Shown here piece by piece: positions 45,540 to 56,687 of a DNA stretch of 64,000 nucleotides. The DNA comes from Chrysemys picta bellii (lineage: Eukaryota; Chordata; Testudines; Emydidae). The notes beneath the pieces were generated by a model that was not told the origin of the DNA, made no database searches, and saw nothing but the letters and a program-made list of their open reading frames with translations. Made by a program: the position numbers and the translations under genes. The stretch spans positions 25,613,067 through 25,677,066 of the forward strand of contig NC_088809.1 in the NCBI RefSeq assembly GCF_011386835.1, read 5' to 3'. Position 1 is the stretch's first letter; the number at the start of each line of letters is the position of its first letter.

Positions 45540-46470
45540 GTGGGACCTGGTTGCAGGGCAGACAACCAGAGCCCCAGGGAGAGCAGGGCCGTGCAGTTGG
45601 GGCTGGCAGCCCAAGCCCTGCCCCTGTCAGCGGGGAGCTGGCAGCCCGAGCCCCAGAGAGAGCGGGGCCGAGCAGTTGGGGCTGGCAGCCCAAGCCCTGC
45701 CCCCGTCAGCGGGGGAGCCGGCAGCCCCGAGCCCCAGCGCTCTGGCAGGGCTGGCAGCCCCGAGCCCCAGGGAGAGCGGAGCCGGGCAGTTGGGGCCCGC
45801 AGCCCAAGCCCTGCCCCCGTCAGCGGGGAAACCGGCAGCCTGAGCCCCAGAGAGAGCGGGGCCGGGCAGTTGGGGCTGGCAGCCCAAGCCCTGCCCCCGT
45901 CAGCGGGGGAGCCGGTAGCCCGAGCCCCAGCGCTCCGGCAGGGCTGGCAGCCCCGAGCCCCAAGGAAAGCGGGGCTGGGCAGTTGGGGCCAGCAGCCCGA
46001 GCCCTGCCCCGGTCAGCAGGGGAGCCGGCAGCCCCGAGCCCCAGCGCTCCGGCAGGGCTGGCAGCCCCAAGCCCCTTGAGAGCGGGGCCGGGCAGTTGGG
46101 GACGGCAGCCCAAGCCCTGCCCCCGTCAGCAGGGGAGCCGGCAGCCCTGAGCCCCAGCGCTGTGGCAGGGCTGGCAGCCCCGAGCCCCAGGGAGAGCGGC
46201 GCCGGGCAGCCCGAGCCCTGCCCCTGTCAGCAGGGGAGCCAGCAGCCCCGAGCCCCAGCGCTCCGGCAGGGCTGGCAGCCCCGAGCCCCAGAGAGAGCGG
46301 GGCCGGGCAGTTGGGGCCCGCAGCCCGAGCCCTGCCCCTGTCAGCGGGGCAGCCAGTAGCCCGAACCTCAGCGCTCCAGCGGAGCTGGCAGCCCCGAGCC
46401 TCAGGGAGAGCGGGGCCGGGACATTTGGAGCCAGCAGCCCGAGCCCCAGCGGTCAGCGGGACCTGCAGCA
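45540..46470. repeat. GC-rich minisatellite in the hAT 5' region
   Basis: About eight units, mostly 107-118 bp with two short ones of about 80 bp, each contain GCCCTGCCCC(C/T)GTCAGC, GGCAGCCC(C)GAGCCCCAG and GAGCGGGGCCGGGCAGTTGG. Some units include an extra GCGCTCCGGCAGGGCTGG segment and others lack it. Long Ala/Pro/Gly frames on both strands are by-products. Confidence 0.9.
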
Positions 46471-46971
46471 CAAGCTCAGTGGAGCTCAGTTGACCGGGGC
46501 GGTCAATGGGGTCCAGCAGCAGGAGCCCCAGGGAGTGTGGATCCAGCAGCCCAGGCCCTGGTGCGGGGCCAGTAGCCTGAGCCCTGTGGTGGGCTGGGTG
46601 TCAGTTGAGACCCCCAGACCTGCAGGTGGCAGCTCGGACTCCTGTCCTCGTCAGACAGGGGAAGTTGGCATGGAGGGCAGAGTTAGCAGGAGCAATGCTG
46701 TACGTGGGGGGTGGTCCAAGCTAATTTGTCCCTCGCAGGGCACCCTCCTAGGGAGAAACCTCGTGGCGGAAGAAAAGCTGTTTGGGAGCCAAACCAGCCA
46801 GAAGCACGTTGCAGCCAGTGTAGCAGTGTTAAGGTGCCTCTGTAATTGTCATTCTCTCTGGAGTGCTGTTTTGCTTCAGTGAGACCTGAGTGAATCTTCT
46901 CAGTTTCTAGTTTGTTGGTTGTTAGCAGTCTCTCTGTGTTGTTTTTATTAGAACTTTTGTACACAAGTTCA

Positions 46972-48859
46972 ATGGAGAAGTGGCTGAAAAAGGAAAGTGT
47001 AAAGACGCAAGAATCAGCTAGTGTTTCCTCAAGTCCACACTGGAAAATCTACGTCTAATGATCATGATGGTCCTGGAAAGTCACTTACAAAGAAAAGAAA
47101 ATATGATGATGATTATATAAAATATGGCTTTACATGCATTGGTGATCAAGAATGTCCAAAACCACTGTGTGTGATTTGTGGTGATGTTCTAGCAAACAGC
47201 AGCCTCAACCCCTCTCTACTTTGGCGCCATTTAGAAACTAGGCATCCTGCACAACTCGACAAGCCTGTTGATTTTTTCAAGCGAAAATTAGCTGAGAGGA
47301 AAAGTGACATTACCATTTTTATATCCAAAGCAAGTACTGATCATGAAAATGCACTTGAAGCATCATACCACGTGAGCTACCAAGTAGCAAAAGCATCAGA
47401 AGCCCATACCATAGCAGAGAGCTTGATTGGTCCATGTATAAAAGACGTAGTTCATTGCATGCTCGGAGAAAAGGCTGCAAAAAGGATTGACATGGTACCT
47501 TTGGCCAATAATACGTTGTCACGAAGAATTAATGACATGTCAAATAACGTAGAGACCACAATTGTACAGAGAGTGAAAAATAGTCCATATTATGCTATAC
47601 AGTTGGATGAATCAACTGATGTAGCTAATCTAGCTATTTTGCTACTGTTTGTACGTTATGTGAATGAAGATCTGGTTGAAGAAGACTTGTTGTTTTGCCG
47701 ACCACTGGAAGAACGTACAACTGGAGAAGATATCTTCAATCTGACTAATGCATATTTTCAAGAAAAGGAAATAGATTGGTCTCGTTGCCTAGGCATTTGC
47801 ACTGATGGCGTCACATCAATGATGGGGAAGTATACTGGATTTGTAGCTCGAACAAAAAAGGTTGCATCAGAAGTCTCTTGGACTCATTGCAGCATCCATA
47901 GACAAGCCCTCGCAACAAAACACATGCCTGAGGGACTGAAGGAAGTGCTGGACAATGCAGTGAAAATGGTGAATTTCATAAAATCACGGCCAACAAATTC
48001 CAGAATATTTCACGAACTTTGTGAAGAAATGGGTAGTATACACGATTGTCTGTTGACCCATACTGAAATTAGATGGCTCTCACGGGGCAAAATCCTGGTG
48101 CGCTTGTTTGAGCTTAGAACGGAAATCCTAGTTTTTTTCAACCGCCACCCTTTCCACCTTGCCAGCTGTATGGAAAATAAGGTCTGGCTCCAGAGCCTAG
48201 CTTATTTAGCAGATATTTTCTCAAGAATTAATGACCTAAATTTATCTCTTCAAGGTCTCAATATAACAGTTTTCAATGTGCAAGACCGAGTTGAATCCAT
48301 GATAAAGAAGTTGCAGTTCTGGGAAAGTTGTTTGGAAAACAATCAAACTGAGTGTTTCAGTAATCTTCATGACTTCCTGGCAGAACATAAACTTCACTTG
48401 GATCAGTGCACTAAAACCAATATAACTGCACACCTAAAAGGACTTTGCACAACATTCAGGGATTACTTTCCAGCTATATCAGGCGATAATGACTGGATTC
48501 ACAACCCTTTTCATGATACCACTTTCTCAACACAGATATTGAACACTGAGGAAAAAGAGAAATTGATTGAGATCTCCTGTGATTACGAACTGAGAAGGAG
48601 TTTCAGAAATCTGTCATTGATCAACTTTTGGCTGAGTTTAAGAAACGAGTACCCCCTTCTGGCAGAAAAAGCTGCTGCAGTTTTGTTACCATTTTCAACA
48701 ACATACTTATGCGAGAAAGCATTTTCCTCGTATGCACATCTGAAAACCAAATACAGAAACAGACTTGATGCCGAACCAGACCTGAGACTTTATCTTTCTC
48801 CAAAGGTTCCGGACTTCAAAGAGCTATGCAGAGCAAAGCAAGCGCATCCATCACACTGA
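46972..48859 (+). CDS. hAT transposase, BED zinc finger, Buster/ZBED5-like; 5' frameshift
   Basis: The transposase binds element ends through its BED finger and catalyses cut-and-paste. From about 47030 the frame is open to 48859 (612 codons). It has a BED finger with PLCVICGDV and WRHLETRH (C-x2-C...H-x4-H), then YAIQLDESTDVANLAI (first Asp), GICTDGVTSMMGKYTG (second Asp), WTHCSIHRQALATK, TEIRWLSRGKIL, and the C-terminal dimerisation region with STTYLCEKAFSSYAHLKTKY and YRNRLDAEPDLRLYLS. The natural start is probably the ATG at 46972 (MEKWLKKES...). That frame meets a stop at about 47058, and a one-base deletion near 47038 moves to the long frame. Host genes ZBED5-like arose from such elements, but here the terminal repeats show it is a transposon. 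Confidence 0.9.
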
Positions 48860-48976
48860 GGAAATTTAAATTTAAAACCCTGGAAATATTCATTTTTAGA
48901 AGGGGGTTCACGAGATTTCACAATTTAGAGAAAGGGGTTCACGGGCTGTTAAAGTTTGGGAACCACTGGTCTAGAG

Positions 48977-49348
48977 GATCATAGGCTGGAGGGAGTGGGG
49001 GTCAGGGTGCTGGTGGAGAGGCACCTGAGAGAGGAAGAGGAGGGTCAGGTGTGTGTGTGTGTGTGGGGGGGGGGAACCTATGGCTCCCGCGCTTTAAGTG
49101 GTGCTCCACAGCCCTGACCTTCTGCGTCATGGTGAGAACCAAACAATAGCAGTGCAGAGGATCCTGAATTCTTCATGGGATGATTTAAGGAAAATATTGA
49201 CTAGCCTTGGCAGACGGAACATGTTAAAAATGTGCCCGGTCTGACGGTTTTTTCCTCTCTCTACCTCAGCACCCACCAGCCCCACACATCCCACGCGACA
49301 TGCACATCCCCAGGACAGCTCACATTTTACAGTGCAATGCAGTCATTC
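48977..49348. other. No recognisable gene; GT and G run near 49040
   Basis: Non-coding. A (GT)n tract followed by a G-run lies at about 49048-49073. Confidence 0.5.
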
Positions 49349-49356
49349 CTCTCATT

Positions 49357-49777
49357 CAGGGGTGGCCAACCTGTGGCTCTGGAGCCACATACAGCTCTTC
49401 AGAAGTTAATATGCGGCTCCTTGCATAGGCACAGACTCCAGGGCTGGAGCTACAGGTGCCAACTTTCCAATGTGCCGGGGGGTGCTCACTGCTCAACCCC
49501 TGGCTCTGCCACAGCCCTGCCCCCACTCCACCCCTTCCTGCCCCCTCCCTTGAGCCTGCCGTGCCCTTGCTCCTCCCCCTCCATCCCAGACCTTCCTGCA
49601 CACCACAAAACAGCTGATCGGGAGGCGCTGATTGGCAGAGCTGCCGGTGGGCGGGAGTTGCTGGGAGCGAGGGTGGGGACGGAGCTGATGGACGGATGCT
49701 GACGTATTACTGTGGCTCTTTGGCAACGTACATTGGTAATTTCTGGCTCCTTCTCAGGCTCAGGTTGGCCACTCCTG
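49357..49777. mobile_element. Non-autonomous hAT element, 421 bp
   Basis: Ends CAGGGGTGGCCAACCTG and the complement of CAGGTTGGCCACTCCTG are inverted repeats. CTCTCATT flanks both sides (49349-49356 and 49778-49785), a perfect 8-bp duplication. GGCTC words continue the inverted repeat inward. It encodes no protein. A GGTGCTCACTGCTCAACCCC segment inside resembles the insertion at 40.5 kb. Confidence 0.93.
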
Positions 49778-49953
49778 CTCTCATTCCTCATTCCTAACTT
49801 TAATGGCCACAAGGGACCATTATGATCTCCTAATCCAATGTCCTGCAGAATCTCACCTCCTGGGCTTCCTGGTGTCTGTCACAGCAGCAGGGCTCCCTTC
49901 TGGCAAACCTGGGGAGGCAGCAGAGGGAACAGCTGCCTCCGCAGTGCAGCTGC

Positions 49954-51014
49954 CAGGGCCGGCTCTAGGTTTTTTGCCGCCCCAAGCAAAAAAAATGTTG
50001 GCTGCCCCCCACTCCAGCCCTGGGCTCTCACCCCCCACAACCCCTGCCGCCCCAGCCCTGGGCTCTCTCTTCCAGGGCTGCCCAGAGGATTCAGGGGGCC
50101 TGGGACAAAGCGGGGGAGCTGCGGCGCTTGTACTCACCTGGCAGCGGTCCGGGTCTTTGGCGGCATTTAGACAGCGGGGGGGTCCTTCAGTCGCTCCGCG
50201 TCTTCGGCAGCACTGAAGGACCCGCTGCCAAAATGCCGCTGAAGACCCGGACCACTGCTGGGCCAGGGCTCGCAGGGCCCCGGGCAAATTGCTCCACTTG
50301 CCCCCCCCTCTGGACGGCCCTGCTCTCTTCCCCTCCCAACCACCCAGCACTGGGCTCTCTCCCCCCCCCCCCCCCCCCCGCACCCCCTGCTGCCCCAGCG
50401 CTGGGCTCCCCCCCACCAGTGCTGACTCCGCCCGCTCCCCCTCGCTTCCAGCCGGTACGGCGCTGGCAGGGTCGGGGTAAGCAGCGGGGCTCCCAGGCCG
50501 CGCCTCAGCCCAGGGTCCCTCCATCCAGGGCTCCCACTTCCAGGGCTGGCCGAGAACCGGAAGGGCAGAGCTGGGGGACCGCCCCGGCAGGGGGCTGAGG
50601 AGCCGGGGCAGGGTAGCCCCAGAGGGAGCGGAGCCCCGGAGAGCGGGACACGGGCCCCACATAGCAGCGCTCCGCCCTTTATGGCCTCACTGCTGCTGCT
50701 GCTTCTGGCCGCCCTGCTGTAGCCCCTGGGCAGCTCAGGCCGCTTCGCCCAGCCCCGGCTGCAGTGCTGGGGGACAGCCGCCCTGCGGCTCCATGTGCCC
50801 CACGGGGCGGCCCCCAGCCTGAGTGTCCCCCGTTCGGAGCCTGCCCAGCCACAAGGTGCGGCGCTGCTCCCCCGCGCACGACGTGCTGTTGCCAGGGCCC
50901 CCGCTCTAGGCTTTTGCTGCCAGAAGTAAAAAAAAAAAAAGGCCAGAATGCCACCCTTGAAAATGTGCCGCCCCAAGCACGTGCTTGGTTTGCTCATGCC
51001 TAGAGCCGGCCCTG
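49954..51014. mobile_element. Non-autonomous hAT element, 1061 bp
   Basis: Ends CAGGGCCGGCTCTAGG and the complement of CCTAGAGCCGGCCCTG. Perfect 8-bp duplication GCAGCTGC at 49946-49953 and 51015-51022. The interior has an inverted pair around GGTCCGGGTCTTTGGCGGCA / TGCCGCTGAAGACCCGGACC and a long C-run at about 50361-50379. The long frames are proline-rich artefacts. Confidence 0.94.
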
Positions 51015-51022
51015 GCAGCTGC

Positions 51023-52029
51023 TTAATTCGCACACCTGGTAACTGTGGCTTCGTGCCATGCCTATGCCAGCCCCTATACATTCAAGGGCACAGAGGGGAA
51101 GGGAGAGGAGCAGACTTGTGGCCAAGTGCCTCAGGAAGCAGCTTTGCCTCTGTCCAGACTTTCCCTGCTTTGCTGGGGAGAGTCCCAGCCTCACAGATCT
51201 GAGCAGATGTTGGATGGGAAGGAACCTTCCAGGGAGCACTGTGGAAGGGCTGGCTTCCTCCACACTCCCACATCCCCGCTTGTTAGCTGGCCCACTTCCT
51301 TGCTCACCCCAGTTGCTGCTATATTCGGGCCAAACAAGAGCTGCGTTTAGACAGCCCTGTGCTATGGGGGCTGGGGGCACCTGACAAGCTACCTCACCAC
51401 AGATCCCCATTACAGCCATTAACTGTTGCTGCCCCAGGAGGAGGAGGAATACTCTGGGATAAACTATGCCACTTATACATTTTGAACAGGGAGTTCCAAA
51501 AGCAGAGCCCAACATAGGAAGGCAAATGAGGTTGAGCAGAAAGGCACCGGGGAATAGGTGTTTCAATTCATTTAGCAGAGATGAATGTTTAATGTGAGAC
51601 CAAGCCTGCATTGTAGCAGGTTGGCGATAGGGAAACAAGTCCCCGCCAGACCCCATGTCCCAGCAATCCTGGAGCAATCCCTTCACCTACCCAGAGCCAA
51701 ACTAGAGATTAAAATGCTCAGCACCTGCTGGATGTCACTCCGCTCCACAGCCTTTTCCCTTTTCATTCCCCTCTCATTTGTTAACTAAATTACCCACACA
51801 CAACTGGAAGCAAGACAGGACAGTGGATCTACAGCCCATGCCACAAGTGCTGAGGTGATGCACAGCATGAGCTGCAGCCACACAGCAACACTGGACACAC
51901 TAGCGGCGATGCTGTAACAGAAGGGCAGATCAGGGCTCCTGCCAGTGTGCAGAAAAAAAAACAGGACTGGAAACCTCTCTCCTAACTCAAGGTTAAAGAA
52001 AACTGAACTATGAAATCGAACGAAGGAAG
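51023..52029. other. No recognisable feature
   Basis: Non-coding sequence. The minus-strand frame at 51000-51686 shows no domain and no codon bias that I can detect. Confidence 0.45.
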
Positions 52030-52258
52030 CAGGTGCTTGGGGCGGCCAGTGGAAAGGGGCGGCACGTCCAGGTCTTCGACGGCAATTCGGTCCCTCTCAG
52101 AGCGAAGGACCCGCCACCAAATTGCCGTCGAAGAATAAAGCGACGCAATTGGGCTGCCACCAAAGTGCCGCCAACCAGGGCTTTATCTTTTTTTTTTCCC
52201 CGCCCCCGCTTCGCCTCTTGGGACGGCAAAAAAGCTGGAGCCAGCCATGCCCAGAGCC
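52030..52258. mobile_element. Fragment related to the hAT element at 49954
   Basis: It contains GTGCTTGGGGCGGC on the left, TTCGACGGCAATT / AATTGCCGTCGAAG as an inverted pair, and GGGACGGCAAAAAAGCTGGA, then GCCAGCCATGCCC on the right. These match the end sequences of the 49954-51014 type. It is shorter and has no clean duplication. Confidence 0.6.
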
Positions 52259-52757
52259 CAGACAGCAAACACTAGCTGTAATTCTGCAAGAAGCAGATCT
52301 GTTCACCGCGTGCAATCCATCTCCCCTTACCTAAATGCTCTTGCTATTCACTCCCCCAAAGGGTCCTATTTTGGCAAGTTTTAAGGTGGAGCCTTTGTAT
52401 CCCTTGGAACAGTGTTCAGCCATTGCTCTGAGACCTTCTGAAGCAAGTCTATGGGTGACTGTATCTAGAACTGGGATAACCAGGTAGATTTCAGGTCTAT
52501 GACACATTCACCTTTAGCTGCTGTTCTCTTCAGAATCCAGAGACTGCACCCATCCCGAGGCCAAAATGTCAAGGTAACAGCACGCACTGGCCTTTTAAGG
52601 GTCTAACTGGAGCAACAAAGAGAGGCTCTAGTCACCTCTACCAAGGAGTTCAGAGATTAGTGCACAAATATTTGGATTGTAAGAGCCTCAGGGCAGAGAC
52701 CTGTTTGAAAGCTATCAGTAAAGCTCCCTGAATGCTAAGGGTCCCTATATACATAAC
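52259..52757. other. No recognisable feature
   Basis: Non-coding sequence before the palindromic Penelope insertion. Confidence 0.45.
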
Positions 52758-52770
52758 ACTACTACATCAG

Positions 52771-52978
52771 GTTTCAGAGTAGCAGCCGTGTTAGTCTGTA
52801 TCCATAAAAAGAACAGGAGTACTTGTGGCACCTTAGAGACTAACAAATTTATTAGAGCATAAGCTTTCGTGGACTACAGCCCACTATGCATCCGAAGAAG
52901 TGGGCTGTAGTCCACGAAAGCTTATGCTCTAATAAATTTGTTAGTCTCTAAGGTGCCACAAGTACTCCTGTTCTTTTT
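52771..52978. mobile_element. Penelope-like insertion as a perfect palindrome
   Basis: A minus-oriented copy (from 52771, with the full GTTTCAGAGTAGCAGCCGTG end) runs into a plus-oriented copy. Arms 52806-52884 and 52900-52978 are exact reverse complements, 79 bp each, around a 15-bp centre. The target duplication ACTACTACATCAG (13 bp) is perfect (52758-52770 and 52979-52991). Both arms share a TAGTCCAC variant where the copies at 43.5 and 63 kb have TAGCCCAC. Confidence 0.95.
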
Positions 52979-52991
52979 ACTACTACATCAG

Positions 52992-53920
52992 TTAGGCAGG
53001 TATTTCAGGAAAGAGAGCGTGGCAACTGGGCAACAAGTCTAAGGCAGAGTTGCAGAGACAAAGGCAGGAGACCAGGGACAGAAACTGGGACAGCCTGGTG
53101 TTTATTCACCACCACCGAGTTCTTCTTTTGTATGCAATGTTAACCCTACATGGGGCACAGCAGCTGCCTCTTATAGCAAAAAAGCAGCAATACCTCCAGC
53201 AGTAACAGACTGAACTCTGGTCAGGAATACAGCTCTCTACTGAAAATCTCCCAAGGGCCCAGTACCGGGGCAATGTTCTGCTGAGAACTGAGATGTAGTC
53301 TCTGGGGTGCAGTGGGGTGCATACAGCAAAGGGGACACACATTACATTCCTCTAAAAGTCCCTAGCTCTGCTATGAATAGCTTGCTGTAGTCAGAACATG
53401 CCTTACCAAAGCGCTGCTAACTATGTGGTCTAAATTAAGGCAGAAATAATTACAGAGCAGCTTATTTTTTTATGTTCACATGAATCAGGCTAAAGTTAAT
53501 TGATATTTACTCTGCATACACTTGGTATTTCAGATAATACAGTATTGTTCAGGCTGACAGCATAGACAATAGACATCAGTAACAACAGAGCTTAAATATA
53601 CAGAAAGTTCTATATGGAAATGGCAGCTACCTGGTAAAAGAGAACCCGACCTGGGATAACACAAAGCACGTGAAAGGTTTTGTCAAACACCAGAAGATGT
53701 GGGAACACATGAGCGAGGGCACAGTCTGTTAACAGCATAGTGGCCTCCTGCTGCGGCCTCAGTGCTATCTATGTGGCAGAGCACATACTCTTTGCAGTAT
53801 TTTCATATTATTTGCTTACATGACACCCTTGTGCATTTCAACAACCTGGTTTTGTTCAACCTCTGCAGCTCTCCTGATAGACAGTATCTAGGTTACTCAC
53901 CAGGAACTGGAGTTATGATT
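52992..53920. other. No recognisable feature
   Basis: Non-coding sequence. No domain-bearing frame. Confidence 0.45.
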
Positions 53921-54034
53921 TATCATGTTTATTACAGCAGTGCCTATGGGCACACTGTGAGATGGGTCCTATTGTGCTAGGTACTGTACAAACACAGAAT
54001 ACACAATAGTTCCTGCCTGGAAGAACTTACAGAG
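53921..54034 (+). repeat. L3/CR1-like ancient repeat fragment
   Basis: Words CCTATTGTGCTAGGTACTG, TACAAACACAGAATACA and CTGCCTGGAAGAACTTACAG are in the order of an L3-type ancient LINE tail. Short and diverged. The stretch 54035-54559 holds nothing else that I recognise. Confidence 0.5.
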
Positions 54035-54567
54035 TAGGGGAAAGGGGCAGAACAAACAGAGAGAACAAGCTGAGGGCTGCAAACAGCTTGGGAGCGCCAC
54101 AATGTTTTGTTTGTTTTTTAAATCCCTTCAGTGGGGCTACATAAGGCGCGGGGGGGAGAGGGGGTAGCTAGATGGAAAGAGAAGTAAGGTGGGGGGGAGG
54201 AGTTGGAGCAGACAGCCAGTTAGCACCGGGGAGAGGATGCCCAGTGAAAACTCCAGACAGCAGTCTGATGACATAATCAGCATCCCATGGGCCCTGCTTG
54301 AACTGCAGCAGCTACGCCAGCTTGAGCTTGAGTCTCTGGTTCCTCCCTGCAGGCTCTTTCCCAAAAGATACGTCTACACTGCAAAAAAACCCTGCAGCAG
54401 CGAGTCTCAGAGCCTGGGTCAGCTGATTCAGGCTTGCAGGGCTGGCACTGCGGGGCTAAAAACATCAGCATAGTTTCCTGCTGGGCTGGCCCTTGGAATT
54501 CAAGATGACCCTCCCACATTGTGCGGTTTCAGAGTCAGATTCCAGCCCGAGCCTAAAACATCTATCC

Positions 54568-55671
54568 TAGGGTTACCATATTTCAACAAGCAAAAAAGAG
54601 GACGGGAGGAGCCCCGCCCCTGCCCCTCCCACTTCCCGCCCCCGCAGAACCCCCAACCCTCCCCCCGTTCCTTGTCCCCTGACTGCCCCCTCCTGGGACC
54701 CCTGCCCCTAACTGCCCCCCGGGACTCCACTCCCTATCTAAGCCTCCCTGCCTCTTGTCCCCTGACTGCCCCAACCCTTATCCACACCCCCACCCCCAGA
54801 CAGACCCCTGGGACTCCCACGCCCCATCCAACCACTCCCCACCCCCTGACAGCCCCCCCCAGAACTCCCAACCCATCTAAACCCCTCTGCTCCCTGTCCC
54901 CTGACTGCTCCGATCCCTCTCCACACTCCTGCCCCCTGACAGCCCCCCCAGAACTCCCAACCCATCTAAACCCCTCTGCTCCCTGTCCCCTGACTGCTCC
55001 GATCCCTCTCCCCACTCCTGCCCCCTGACAGCTCCCCCCCCAGAACTCTCAGCCCCCTACCCCCCGCTCCTTGTCCCCTGACTGCCCCCTCCTGGGACCC
55101 CTGCTCCTAACTGCCCTCCAGAACCCCACCCCCTACCTAAGACTCCCTGTTCCTTGTCCCCTAACTGCCCCCTCCTAAGACCCCCCCCCCAACTGCCCCC
55201 CAGGACCCTACCCCCTACCTGTACCCTGACTGCCCAAAACTTTCTCCACTCCCCTCCAAAAGCCCCCCCCCCGTTTCTTGACTGCCCCGTCCAGAACCTC
55301 CCTGTCCCTTCTCCTGCCCCCCCTTACCCTGCTGCTCAGAACAGGGTGTTGGGCTCTGTGCGAGCCGGACACGTGGCTGAGCTCCCCTGCACAACACAAA
55401 ACCCGGTCCCTGGCCCTGCACAGGGCTGCCGGAGCGGGCTGCAGGAGGAGGAGCTGCCGGCCGGCTCAGAATGCAGGGAGGGGGGGGTGGGAGGAGGAAG
55501 CTGCTCCGGAGTCCAGCCCGGGACTTTCCTGCAGCCCTCCCAGCCGCTCGCTCTGCCGGGGGAGGGGGAAATCCCGGACATTGTGAGTGCTTTACAAATT
55601 CCCCCCGGACGCTATTTTTAGCACACAAAAGGAGGACATGTCCAGGTAAATCCGGACGAATGGTAACCCTA
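54568..55671. mobile_element. Non-autonomous hAT element, 1104 bp
   Basis: Ends TAGGGTTACCAT and ATGGTAACCCTA are perfect inverted repeats. ATCTATCC flanks both sides (54560-54567 and 55672-55679), a perfect 8-bp duplication. The interior is C-rich, with a minisatellite in the middle. AAAAAAGAGGAC near the left pairs loosely with GGAGGACATGTCC near the right. No transposase. Confidence 0.93.
54850..55070. repeat. 89-bp tandem repeat in the hAT element
   Basis: Units start at 54861 and 54950 with AGAACTCCCAACCCATCTAA. A diverged third starts at 55042. The first two are almost identical over CTGACTGCTCCGATCCCTCT. Frames over this repeat are composition artefacts. Confidence 0.88.
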
Positions 55672-55679
55672 ATCTATCC

Positions 55680-56475
55680 TGCAGTCAAACAGCCCCTTAG
55701 CCTGAGCCTCATGATTCTGAGTCGGCTGGCATGGGCCAGCCACAGGAATTTGATGGCAGTGTAGACAGACCCCATGTGTCTGGAAGACTGAGACTGATCG
55801 TTTGCCAGGGCCTCTGCTGGTTTCACAAAAATACAGTGTTTTGTCCAAGGTTTGGCAACCCCTGCCGATTGGTGAGTCCTGAAGCCATCAACTGGCTGAG
55901 CCAGGAAGCAGATGGCATGCTGGCTGGCTGCATGCTCACTCAAGGATCACCCCCAAGCAGCCTGTCATACCGTCATCTACCCTTCCCCCTCCAGCGAGCC
56001 CCGAGCCCCTCGCTCACACAGAACGTCCACAACACTCCCTGACACCTTACCAGAACTGCTATCCCCCTCTGCTACAGTTGTTCCCATTTTTCAGTGTGAA
56101 ACTCGTCACCCTAACAGCCTCCACCAACCCACACTCGTTGGCTCTGTTTAGACTAAGCAAAAAAGAGCTGCAGTTAGTAACAACCTGGGACGCCCTGAGC
56201 TACAACGCTATGCAGCCATACCCAACTGCCAGCACAGGTGCTCCACAAGAGCTGACTCCAAAGGGTCAATAAAACCCCTGGCATGAGGTTTGCTGCCCAA
56301 CTCCAGCTTCACCAGTACAGCTTACCATGGTTTTTCTCCAGTATAAACAGAAAGCCACAAGTATTGCAGCTGTACCAGTCCATCCACTACCCTTCTCAAC
56401 TAACCAGCCCTCTGATTCCAGCTAACAACTCAATAGCTTGCAGAAGGAAATTACCCAAAAGCCTCTGCTCTTCAC
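55680..56475. other. No recognisable feature
   Basis: Non-coding sequence between the hAT element and the SINE. Confidence 0.45.
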
Positions 56476-56481
56476 AACAGC

Positions 56482-56687
56482 TTTAATGGGGGAGGGATAG
56501 CTCAATGGTTTGAGCATTGGCCTGCTATACCCAGGGTAGTGAGTTCAATCCTTGAGGGAGCCACTTAGGCATCTGGGGCAAAATCGGTATTTGGTCCTGC
56601 TAGTGAAGGCAGGGAGTTGGACTCGATGACCTTTCAAGGTCCCTTCCAGTTCTAGGAGATAGGGTATCTCCATTAATTTATTTATTT
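56482..56687 (+). mobile_element. Cry-type tRNA-derived SINE
   Basis: A tRNA-related head has box A (TAGCTCAATGGTTTGAGC) and box B (GAGTTCAATCC), followed by CCACTTAGGCATCTGGGGC. The tail GGACTCGATGACCTTTCAAG and GTCCCTTCCAGTTCTAGG resembles the CR1 3' end at about 28345. RNA polymerase III would drive it, and CR1 machinery would copy it through the shared tail. AACAGC occurs on both sides (56476-56481 and 56688-56693). This head-tail combination is the turtle Cry SINE family. Confidence 0.88.

Larger units (their letters stand above)
45424..48968 (+). mobile_element. Autonomous hAT transposon, Buster-like
   Basis: Perfect 8-bp target duplications GTCTAGAG flank it (45416-45423 and 48969-48976), matching the nTCTAGAn preference of hAT elements. 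Terminal repeats are CAGTGGTTCCCAAACT and its complement. The 3.5-kb element has a GC-rich minisatellite in its 5' half and one transposase gene in its 3' half. The intact duplication and long open frame point to a fairly recent insertion. Confidence 0.95.

Noticed and set aside
45527..46480. Long plus and minus ORFs over 45.5-46.5 kb
   Set aside because: They are Ala/Pro/Gly-rich in all frames and follow the minisatellite units. No domain or start context supports a gene.
47021..48859. Host ZBED-type domesticated gene
   Set aside because: Matching terminal repeats and a perfect 8-bp duplication show an ordinary transposon copy, not a host exon.
50361..50379. Long homopolymer runs (also near 12016, 38803, 44431, 25613) as functional signals
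   Set aside because: G/C runs are common in such elements and prone to assembly error. I saw no evidence of function.
49853..51081. 269- and 304-codon minus ORFs
   Set aside because: They lie within a non-autonomous hAT element, cross its terminal repeat and contain homopolymer-derived runs.
51000..51686. 228-codon minus ORF
   Set aside because: Starts in apparently unique DNA but ends inside the hAT element end. No recognisable domain, no splice signals.
54519..55628. 169- and 155-codon proline-rich ORFs
   Set aside because: They are products of a C-rich tandem array within an hAT element.
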